From Bacteroidales bacterium UBA5537 (GTDB taxonomy: Bacteria; Bacteroidota; Bacteroidia; Bacteroidales; Lentimicrobiaceae), in assembly GCA_002426025.1 (NCBI GenBank), contig DINP01000080.1:1043-7536 (forward strand): 6,494 nucleotides of DNA, in the 5' to 3' direction. The position numbers were made by a program, and so were the translations under genes. The notes beneath the pieces are model-generated. The model was given only the letters and a program-made list of their open reading frames with translations, searched no databases and had not been told where the DNA came from. Shown piece by piece: positions 1-5,044 of this stretch; within the stretch, counting starts at the first letter, position 1; the number at the start of each line of letters is the position of its first letter.

Positions 1-1806
1 GGCGAAGATACCTACAAATGGTACTGGGATACGCCATTGTTTATCAGCAGCTTTTCGCATACCCGCTTATACACTGCAGCCAATAAAGTTTTCCGCAGCG
101 ACGACAGGGGAAATACCTGGCAGGTTATTTCTGATGATCTGACCACCGGCACCGACCGCAACAACTGGCCGGTAATGGGTAAATACTGGAGTGCTGATGC
201 TGTTGCAAAGGATGTTTCTACTTCACTTTACGGACTAATTGTTTCACTCAACGAATCGCTGGTTAAAGAAAATCTGCTTTATGCCGGAACCGACGACGGC
301 CTTATCCAGATAAGCGAGGATGCCAAAACCTGGCGCAAAGCCGGAAATTTCCCCGACGTGCCTGAGTTTACTTATGTATCGGATGTTTTAGCTTCTCAGT
401 TTGACGAAAATGTTGTGTTCGCGGCCTTCAACAATACCCTGCGCGACGATTTCAAACCCTATCTGCTCAAGAGCAGCGATAAAGGCAAAACCTGGACATC
501 CATTACTTCAAACCTTCCGGAAAACGGATCGGTACATACCATTGCACAGGATTTTGTTAATCCCGACCTGCTGTTTGTTGGCACAGAATTTGGCCTGTTT
601 TTCAGCATTGATGGCGGCGGACAATGGACACAACTAAACGGCGGGTTGCCTACTATCGCTGTAAAGGATATTGCCATTCAGAACCGTGAAAGCGACCTGG
701 TACTGGCTACCTTCGGACGCGGATTTTACATCCTGGATAATTATTCGCCTCTGCGCAGCATCAGCAAACCTATCATGGACAGCGATGCCCATGTATTTGA
801 TATTAAAGACGCCCTGATGTTTGTTGAAACCGGCGGGAAATACGGACAGGGCTCTACCTATTTTGCTTCCAAAAACCCTGAATTTGGTGCCACTTTTTCT
901 TATTGGCTGAAAGAAGTTCCCAAAACCCTGACTGAAAAACGCAGGGAAAAGGAGAAAGAACTTTTCAAAAAAGGAGAGCGCATTCCACAGCCGACCGAAG
1001 CTGAACTTCGTGCTGAAAAGAATGAGATTGCGCCCTACCTGATTTTTACCATTACCGATGAATCAGGCAATGTAGTGCGCAGGCTCTACAGCAAACCATC
1101 AAAGGGATTAAACCGTATTGTTTGGGATCTGCGTTATGCCACAACATCACCGTTACGCAACCGCGACGGAAAATTTGATCCGTTTAAGGAAGGCAATTCG
1201 GGCCTCTTTGCCATGCCCGGAAAATACTTTGTTGCCATGGATATGTTTGCTTCCGGTGAAACAAAGAACCTTACCGGACCAAAACCCTTTAAAGCAGTAG
1301 TGCTTAACAATACGACACTTCCGGCGGAAGACCGCGCCGAACTCGTTGCCTTCCAGCAGAAGGTTGCAGAGTTGATCCGCGTTGTGCAGGGTACGGATAA
1401 TTTTACCGAAGAGCTTGCAGATAAAATCGCCACCATGATGCAGGCCGTTCACCAGACTCCTGGTGCATCACCCGCAATTGAAGCAAAGTTGAATGCGCTT
1501 TCTTTGAAAGTTGATGATATTCTGTATGCCTTTAACGGGAAAGAGCCCAGGGCCAGCCGCGAGGAGAATCCACCGGCACCGGTTTCTATCAACGAACGCC
1601 TTGGAAACATTATTTACGCATTCTACGGTAATACTTCGGCACCAACCACAACACACCGCAGAAGTTATGAAATAATCCGTGATGAGTTCCCTGCACTTTA
1701 TACCCAGATAAAACAAATCAGCGAGGTTGACCTGCCTGCAATTGAAGCAGAAATGGAGAAAGCCGGAGTGCCTTATACACCGGGTAGGTTGCCGGAATGG
1801 AAGTGA
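1..1806 (+). CDS. VPS10/sortilin-like Asp-box beta-propeller protein, 3' part
   Basis: The frame is open from base 1 and ends at TGA 1804-1806, giving 601 visible residues; the true start is upstream. The TTG at 37 is an internal Leu codon, because the residues before it (GEDTYKWYWDTP) read on smoothly in frame. Asp-box motifs (S-x-D-x-G-x-T-W) are seen at visible residues 33-40 (SDDRGNTW), 158-165 (SSDKGKTW) and 202-209 (SIDGGGQW), with a decayed one near 105-111. LATFGRGFYILD (235-246) is the typical last blade of this family. A lysine/glutamate-rich stretch (about 310-343) follows, then an Ig/FlgD-like strand pattern with G-x-N-R-I-V-W-D-L-R-Y (369-379), then a helical C-terminus. No T9SS tail is present. 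Databases often call such proteins 'glycosyl hydrolase', but Asp-boxes are structural, so no enzyme activity can be claimed. Export is expected from the family; the signal peptide would lie outside the window. Confidence 0.85.
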   Translation, partial: GEDTYKWYWDTPLFISSFSHTRLYTAANKVFRSDDRGNTWQVISDDLTTGTDRNNWPVMGKYWSADAVAKDVSTSLYGLIVSLNESLVKENLLYAGTDDGLIQISEDAKTWRKAGNFPDVPEFTYVSDVLASQFDENVVFAAFNNTLRDDFKPYLLKSSDKGKTWTSITSNLPENGSVHTIAQDFVNPDLLFVGTEFGLFFSIDGGGQWTQLNGGLPTIAVKDIAIQNRESDLVLATFGRGFYILDNYSPLRSISKPIMDSDAHVFDIKDALMFVETGGKYGQGSTYFASKNPEFGATFSYWLKEVPKTLTEKRREKEKELFKKGERIPQPTEAELRAEKNEIAPYLIFTITDESGNVVRRLYSKPSKGLNRIVWDLRYATTSPLRNRDGKFDPFKEGNSGLFAMPGKYFVAMDMFASGETKNLTGPKPFKAVVLNNTTLPAEDRAELVAFQQKVAELIRVVQGTDNFTEELADKIATMMQAVHQTPGASPAIEAKLNALSLKVDDILYAFNGKEPRASREENPPAPVSINERLGNIIYAFYGNTSAPTTTHRRSYEIIRDEFPALYTQIKQISEVDLPAIEAEMEKAGVPYTPGRLPEWK

Positions 1807-1807
1807 A

Positions 1808-1828
1808 AATAGTTAATAGTTAATAGTT
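1808..1828. repeat. Three tandem copies of the heptamer AATAGTT
   Basis: AATAGTT occurs three times head to tail directly after the stop codon of the Asp-box gene (1808-1814, 1815-1821, 1822-1828). A further TTAATAGT appears at 1841-1848 and runs into the palindrome that follows. It is AT-rich and non-coding. No function is evident. Confidence 0.8.
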
Positions 1829-1842
1829 AAGAACGAACAATT

Positions 1843-1882
1843 AATAGTGTAGAGAAGCGATGCATCGCTTCTCTACACTATT
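1843..1882. repeat. Perfect 40-bp palindrome, copy 1 of the GAGA-type intergenic repeat
   Basis: The 20-bp left arm (1843-1862) is exactly the reverse complement of the right arm (1863-1882), with no spacer. The core is TAGAGAAGCGA-TGCA-TCGCTTCTCTA. The same core, with A to C and T to G changes that keep pairing, recurs at 3263-3290, and a decayed copy lies at 3411-3438. It could form a cruciform or a long RNA hairpin downstream of the Asp-box gene. The following sequence (CTTATGAT) is not a T-tract, so it is not a classical intrinsic terminator, though it could still stabilise a 3' end. It resembles short palindromic repeats I know from Bacteroidota and cyanobacterial spacers (from memory, not checked). 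Confidence 0.9.
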
Positions 1883-1979
1883 CTTATGATGTGTCCGCGC
1901 ATATTTGTGGCATTCTATGATATGGTCTATTGTATCTCCCCCATCACAACCCAAAGATGTTATGCCTCTCCGGTCTGCC
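1880..1979. repeat. Degenerate tandem units of about 31 nt, array 1
   Basis: Three units begin with an AT(T)C-like start: 1880-1911 (32 nt), 1912-1942 (31 nt) and a more diverged 1943-1979 (37 nt). The pattern is roughly ATTCTTATGATATG, a pyrimidine-rich middle, then TCTGCGG. Unit 1 matches the first unit of the array after the second palindrome at 21 of 32 positions by hand count, including an identical first 11 bases. The array is followed by ATTCTGATTTAAA, which parallels the end of array 2. No open frame or coding signal is seen here. Confidence 0.55.
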
Positions 1980-2057
1980 ATTCTGATTTAAAAAGCAATG
2001 ATGTTAAGATTGTGTTAAAGTTTATCTGAGGGATATCGGATTGACTAAATTCATGAT

Positions 2058-2065
2058 TAACTTTG
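2058..2065 (+). promoter_or_regulatory. Bacteroidota -7 box (TAACTTTG) of the T9SS-cargo gene
   Basis: TAACTTTG fits the Bacteroidota sigma-ABfr -7 consensus TAnnTTTG exactly. It lies 19 nt before the ATG at 2085, predicting a very short 5' leader of about 13-15 nt. A clear -33 TTTG at the usual spacing is not visible; TTGA at 2041 is too close. The leader is A/T-rich (AAAAATTTATCAAA) with no Shine-Dalgarno motif, as is usual in this phylum. Confidence 0.5.
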
Positions 2066-2084
2066 GGTATAAAAATTTATCAAA

Positions 2085-3266
2085 ATGAAAACTTCTACTC
2101 ATTCCTTTTCAAAATTTTCATCCTTCATGATGAAAAATGGCCTGCTGGCAGTTTTTGTTCTGGCATTTTACCAGGGAAATGCCCAAAGCCTGACCCCGGA
2201 ATTCGTAACTGCTGGATATACCCTGACCGACCTGGGGAGCATTGAGCAATTACCCTCCCAATACGGAGGGCTTACCATCAGGCCGGAACAACCGAATACG
2301 CTTTATATTGGTGGAAATGCTAACAATAGTAGCGGAGCACTCTATTCTGTTGCCTTAATCAGAAACCCGGACACAAAACAAATAACCGGTTTTGGTGGAG
2401 CTGCAGTCCTTTACAGAGAAGCGCCCAACAATGACGGCGGTATTATTTTCGACCAGTATGGAACGCTCCTGTTTACCAGGTATAGCATGAATGAACTTGG
2501 CCAGATTTTACCCGATAACTCTTATATCAGCATTCCTTTAACAGGTTACGGGATAGCGTCCTCAGTGGGTGCTCTGGCCTTTATTCCTGAAGGATATCCG
2601 GGAGCAGGAGGGCTGGTTTTTTCATCCTACAATGCCGCAATTATGTACAATGTTCCCTTTACAAAAGATGCCAACGGGCAATATATTTTGTCTAATCAGA
2701 ATGCTGAAGTTACTATCCATAGTGTGGCTCCGGGCCCTGAAGGGATTGCCTATATTCCGGCAGGATCAGCAGCATTTCCCAATCTTTCGATGGCCATCTC
2801 CTCTTATGCAAACGGAACCGTAGTTGTTTTTGACGTGGGAGATTACGGCCTTCCAGTTCCATCTACTGCCAGAGAAATGGTATCCGGGCTTACAGGGGCT
2901 GAAGGTGCACTGATAGACCCTCTGACTGGCGATTTCCTCTTTTCTACTTTCGGCGGTGGCAATAAAGTTATCCGGATATCCGGCTTTGAAAAACCTTCAT
3001 CTTTAAATGAAAAACCATTGAATACCCGGGCTGGTTTCAGTTTATTTCCCAATCCCACTGAAGGTTACTTTAAGCTGAATGTTGTAAATCCTGTAAAAGA
3101 GGGGTTGATTTCTGTTTTCAATATTCATGGAGCAAAAGTGCTGGAGGAGAATTTGAATGGCAAAGGATCATGTGAATATGACTTTTCGGGTTATCCTGCC
3201 GGAATTTACTTTGTCAGAGTGAAAAATGGAAATTCTATAGGCTACCAAAGATTGATAATAAAGTAG
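2085..3266 (+). CDS. Secreted beta-propeller-like protein with T9SS type A sorting domain
   Basis: This 393-residue protein starts with a signal peptide: a polar N-region, a hydrophobic core GLLAVFVLAF (residues 19-28) and probable cleavage after GNA (33). Met15/Met16 would give a more compact signal peptide, but the -7 box at 2058 fits the ATG at 2085. The body (about 35-310) is rich in Gly and beta-strand patterns such as GALYSV, GGIIFDQYGTLLFTRY and EGALIDPLTGDFLFSTFGGGNKVIRISGF, suggesting a propeller. I recall similar 'DPxTGDFLFSTFGGGN' endings in PEP-CTERM proteins of other phyla (memory only). Residues 316-393 form a Por secretion tail: FSLFPNPTEGYFKLNV, then ISVFNIHGAKV, then PAGIYFVRV and a terminal RLIIK. 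It should be exported by Sec, passed across the outer membrane by the type IX system and perhaps anchored to A-LPS. Ligand or activity is unknown. It stands alone, between two copies of the same repeat element. Confidence 0.85.
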   Translation: MKTSTHSFSKFSSFMMKNGLLAVFVLAFYQGNAQSLTPEFVTAGYTLTDLGSIEQLPSQYGGLTIRPEQPNTLYIGGNANNSSGALYSVALIRNPDTKQITGFGGAAVLYREAPNNDGGIIFDQYGTLLFTRYSMNELGQILPDNSYISIPLTGYGIASSVGALAFIPEGYPGAGGLVFSSYNAAIMYNVPFTKDANGQYILSNQNAEVTIHSVAPGPEGIAYIPAGSAAFPNLSMAISSYANGTVVVFDVGDYGLPVPSTAREMVSGLTGAEGALIDPLTGDFLFSTFGGGNKVIRISGFEKPSSLNEKPLNTRAGFSLFPNPTEGYFKLNVVNPVKEGLISVFNIHGAKVLEENLNGKGSCEYDFSGYPAGIYFVRVKNGNSIGYQRLIIK

Positions 3267-3290
3267 AGACGCGATGCCTCGCGTCTCTAC
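3263..3290. repeat. 28-bp hairpin repeat, copy 2, containing the TAG stop codon
   Basis: GTAGAGACGCGA (3263-3274) and TCGCGTCTCTAC (3279-3290) are perfect inverted arms around a TGCC loop. The TAG stop of the T9SS-cargo gene (3264-3266) lies inside the left arm. It is the sister of the palindrome at 1843-1882, in the same orientation and followed by the same (C)CTATTCTTATGAT. There is no T-tract after it, so termination by the standard mechanism is doubtful; a role in 3' end protection is possible. Confidence 0.9.
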
Positions 3291-3293
3291 CCT

Positions 3294-3408
3294 ATTCTTA
3301 TGATACGATCTCGTGAATCTGCGGTATTTCCGAGGTATGACCTTGCGTTTTGCGTTATTCCAATGATATGAACTTGGGTTTCTGCTTATTCGTCTGATGG
3401 CGATTAAA
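3294..3408. repeat. Degenerate tandem units of about 31 nt, array 2
   Basis: Units begin at 3294 (32 nt), 3326 (31 nt), 3357 (31 nt) and a partial fourth at 3388, each opening with ATT(C/T). A loose consensus is ATTCCNATGATATGA-CTTG-GTTTCTGCGTT. Units 1 and 3 agree at about 22 of 32 aligned positions, and units 2 and 3 at about 20 of 31 without gaps (hand counts). The array matches the one after palindrome 1 in phase and orientation and ends in ATTC..CTGAT..TTAAA as that one does. Confidence 0.6.
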
Positions 3409-3410
3409 AT

Positions 3411-3438
3411 GCTGAGACGCGAAGCATCGAATCTCTAC
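3411..3438. repeat. Decayed third copy of the GAGA-type palindrome
   Basis: GCTGAGACGCGA (3411-3422), AGCA, and TCGAATCTCTAC (3427-3438) line up with the 28-bp hairpin of copy 2. The arms now pair at 8 of 12 positions, so the hairpin is damaged. It ends 60 bp before the adenylate kinase start and about 35 bp before its putative -7 box. Confidence 0.65.
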
Positions 3439-3473
3439 GATATGTTCATATTAAAACCCAACGATTTTCTTGC

Positions 3474-3481
3474 TATTTTTG
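3474..3481 (+). promoter_or_regulatory. Bacteroidota -7 box (TATTTTTG) of the adenylate kinase gene
   Basis: TATTTTTG matches TAnnTTTG and lies 17 nt before the ATG at 3499, again predicting a leader of only about 10 nt. No convincing -33 element is seen. A T-rich match is easier to obtain by chance than the one at 2058, so this call is weaker. Confidence 0.4.
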
Positions 3482-3498
3482 AAGCATAATAAACAATT

Positions 3499-4668
3499 AT
3501 GTTAAATATAGCGCTATTTGGCCCTCCTGGAGCCGGAAAAGGAACACAATCAGAATTTCTGATCAATAAGTACAATCTGTTTTATATTTCAACCGGCGAT
3601 CTGTTGCGGAAGGAAATTGCAGATAAAACCAGGTTGGGAACAGAGGCGCAGAGTATTATAGCGCAGGGCGGTCTGGTTTCCGATGAGATTATTGTTCAGA
3701 TTATCGAAAAGACTATTACCGACAATCCCGATGCAAACGGCTTTTTGTTCGACGGGTTTCCGCGTACCTATATCCAGGCATATATCCTCGAAGGGCTGAT
3801 GCTGAAGCTGAACACTTCATTGAATTGCCTTATCAGCCTTGCGGTGCCCGAAGAGGTTTCGGTTGAGCGATTGTTAAACAGGGGTAAATCATCGGGGCGA
3901 AGCGATGATAATGAGAAGGTTATCCGTAACCGACTGAAAGAGTACAACGAGAAAACGCTGCCCGTTCTGCAATTTTATCGCGACAAGGGCATATATCACG
4001 AGGTAAATGGTATAGAAACCATCGAAAAAGTTAACCATTCCATTACCCGGATTATTAACCAGGAGCTAAGCAAAAGCCTGTTTAATATTGTACTGTTCGG
4101 TTATCCCGGATCGGGAAGAGGCTCGCAGGGCAAGGCTCTTGCAAAAAAGTTTGGCCTCGAATATGTGGCCACCGGAGCCATGCTCGAAGAGGAAATTGCC
4201 AGCAATTCCGAAACCGGCAAAAGGATCAGAGACCTCTATGAAAATGGCCAGCTGGTGCCCGACGAAATTGTGGTTCAACTGATTGAGAAGAAACTGGCCA
4301 GTTCGAAAGAGGTTAAGGGCTTTATTTTTAAAGGATTTCCCAGAACACTAGTACAGTCCTATATTCTGGATGGGTTACTGAAAAAATACGGAAGCGCGAT
4401 TTCAAAAATTATCGAAATAGAAGTGCCTACCCTTGAACTGATCAGCCGCCTGGATGCCAGAAGCAAAACCGCTGCCTGCATGCCTTACGACAGCTCTACC
4501 GCCAAAATTGTAAAACGCCTGCAGGAACATGAAACCAAAACGGTTCCGGTAATTGAAAAGTACAATCAGTTACACGGTGTGATTAAAATTGATGGCCGCG
4601 GTAGTTTTGATGAGGTTTTTGACCGTATTTCAGAGGCGATGGAGAGTGGGATTAAGAATATGAGGTAG
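3499..4668 (+). CDS. adk: Tandem-domain adenylate kinase with degenerate second domain
   Basis: Adenylate kinase interconverts ATP + AMP and 2 ADP in the cytoplasm. The usual bacterial enzyme has about 190-215 residues; this one has 389 because two kinase domains are joined. Domain 1 (1-192) is complete: P-loop GPPGAGKGTQ (8-17, Lys14), AMP-site STGDLLR (31-37), FDGFPRT (84-90, Arg89) with Gln93, and a short LID RGKSSGRSDDN (128-138) with Arg134, then Arg145. Domain 2 (193-389) keeps the fold signature (GFPRT 279-283, Gln286, Arg340) but has GYPGSGRGSQ (Lys to Arg207), ATGAMLE (Asp to Ala227, Arg to Glu230), FKGFPRT (Asp to Lys278) and a LID rewritten as ARSKTAACMPYDSS, lacking the Arg-x-Asp-Asp. 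It is probably inactive or altered. Residues 2-103 and 195-296 align without gaps at 47 of 102 identities (hand count) and share the YIL-(E/D)-GL segment, which points to internal duplication. If this is the only adk in the genome, domain 1 must supply the essential activity. Confidence 0.9.
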   Translation: MLNIALFGPPGAGKGTQSEFLINKYNLFYISTGDLLRKEIADKTRLGTEAQSIIAQGGLVSDEIIVQIIEKTITDNPDANGFLFDGFPRTYIQAYILEGLMLKLNTSLNCLISLAVPEEVSVERLLNRGKSSGRSDDNEKVIRNRLKEYNEKTLPVLQFYRDKGIYHEVNGIETIEKVNHSITRIINQELSKSLFNIVLFGYPGSGRGSQGKALAKKFGLEYVATGAMLEEEIASNSETGKRIRDLYENGQLVPDEIVVQLIEKKLASSKEVKGFIFKGFPRTLVQSYILDGLLKKYGSAISKIIEIEVPTLELISRLDARSKTAACMPYDSSTAKIVKRLQEHETKTVPVIEKYNQLHGVIKIDGRGSFDEVFDRISEAMESGIKNMR

Positions 4669-4688
4669 TTTTTCGTTTCTCATTTTGT

Positions 4689-4735
4689 GTTCAATGGCTT
4701 CGCCGTTCAAAAGTTCAATGCCCTTCGGGCGTTCA
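4689..4735. repeat. Two tandem hairpins with TTC loops and covarying stems
   Basis: Both units begin GTTCAAT and end GTTCA. Unit 1 pairs AATGGC (4693-4698) with GCCGTT (4702-4707); unit 2 pairs AATGCCC (4717-4723) with GGGCGTT (4727-4733). Both loops are TTC and both stems carry the same T-G wobble at the third pair. The stem bases differ but stay complementary. They start 20 bp after the adenylate kinase stop, so they may shape the 3' end of that mRNA. Confidence 0.7.
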
Positions 4736-4791
4736 GGGGTTTTCGTTCTGGGATTTGCAATTGATATTACCCAATTGAAGTCAGAATAAAT

Positions 4792-4819
4792 ATCCGTGTA
4801 AATCTCTTCAAATCCGTGT
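4792..4819. repeat. ATCCGTGT direct repeat with 20-bp period
   Basis: ATCCGTGT occurs at 4792-4799 and 4812-4819, exactly 20 bp apart, leading straight into the hairpin at 4824. Only two copies are seen, so this alone is weak; it counts mainly as part of the repeat mosaic. Confidence 0.45.
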
Positions 4820-4823
4820 CATC

Positions 4824-4843
4824 CCTGTCTGCCGACAGGCAGG
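4824..4843. repeat. 20-bp repeat with two mutually exclusive hairpins
   Basis: The sequence CCTGTC-TGCC-GACAGG pairs as a 6-bp stem (4824-4829 with 4834-4839). The overlapping CTGCC-GACA-GGCAG pairs as a 5-bp stem (4829-4833 with 4838-4842). Both cannot form at once. I recognise this sequence as a frequent intergenic repeat in Bacteroidota (it gives spurious peptides with LPVGRQG in one frame); this is from memory. Confidence 0.75.
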
Positions 4844-4855
4844 TGCGTTCTAAAT

Positions 4856-4921
4856 GGCGATGGGGCGAGGGAGTGAAAGAGCGACTGAGCGAGGGAGCGA
4901 AAAACAGCGAAGGAGCGATGG
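4856..4921. repeat. Eight-copy 8-bp tandem repeat, consensus AGCGANGG
   Basis: Units start at 4856, 4864, 4872, 4880, 4888, 4896, 4906 and 4914: GGCGATGG, GGCGAGGG, AGTGAAAG, AGCGACTG, AGCGAGGG, AGCGAAAAAC, AGCGAAGG, AGCGATGG. All steps are 8 bp except one of 10. The first five bases, (A/G)G(C/T)GA, are the conserved part. On the minus strand this makes an artificial Ser-Leu-Ala/Ser-rich open frame that should not be annotated as a gene. Confidence 0.8.
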
Positions 4922-5044
4922 GTTCGGTGTTCCGATAAAAGGCTTAAAGAAAAAGATAGAACACAGAGATAATTAATTGAATTCCTCGCAGAACAATGCA
5001 TAAACTGTTGAATTAACAATAAACACAGCTATCCACATCAAACA

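Larger units (their letters stand above)
4669..5044. other. Gene-free repeat mosaic between adk and the DUF4838 gene
   Basis: No credible gene is present in these 376 bp. The stretch holds, in order, two related hairpins (4689-4735), an ATCCGTGT direct repeat (4792-4819), a two-way hairpin (4824-4843), an 8-bp tandem repeat (4856-4921), and a unique AT-rich leader (about 4930-5044) just before the next gene. The promoter of that gene should lie in the last part, but no TAnnTTTG match is convincing there. Confidence 0.75.

Noticed and set aside
37..39. TTG start codon for the Asp-box gene
   Set aside because: The frame is open to base 1 and the upstream residues fit the protein family, so the start lies outside the window.
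1134..1452. Overlapping minus-strand open frames of about 100 codons inside the Asp-box gene
   Set aside because: They lie wholly within a strongly supported plus-strand gene and encode no recognisable domain.
1843..1882. Intrinsic transcription terminator
   Set aside because: The stem is long, but the following bases CTTATGATGT are not a T-tract; the same holds for 3263-3290. A 3' end role is left open only as a possibility.
2127..2132. Met15/Met16 as the start of the T9SS-cargo protein
   Set aside because: It would give a neat signal peptide, but the exact -7 box at 2058-2065 places transcription just before the ATG at 2085; the alternative cannot be fully excluded.
3294..3408. Possible CRISPR array
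   Set aside because: The units of about 31 nt are contiguous and diverged, with no unique spacers and no cas genes nearby.
3411..3438. Terminal inverted repeats of an insertion sequence enclosing the T9SS-cargo gene
   Set aside because: The palindromes at 1843, 3263 and 3411 do flank the gene, but all are self-complementary units in spacers, no transposase is present, and no target-site duplication is seen.
4819..5019. Minus-strand open frame of 66 codons, Ser/Leu/His-rich, ending in LPVGRQG
   Set aside because: It reads through the octamer array and the two-way hairpin; the composition is explained by the repeats and there is no start context or family.
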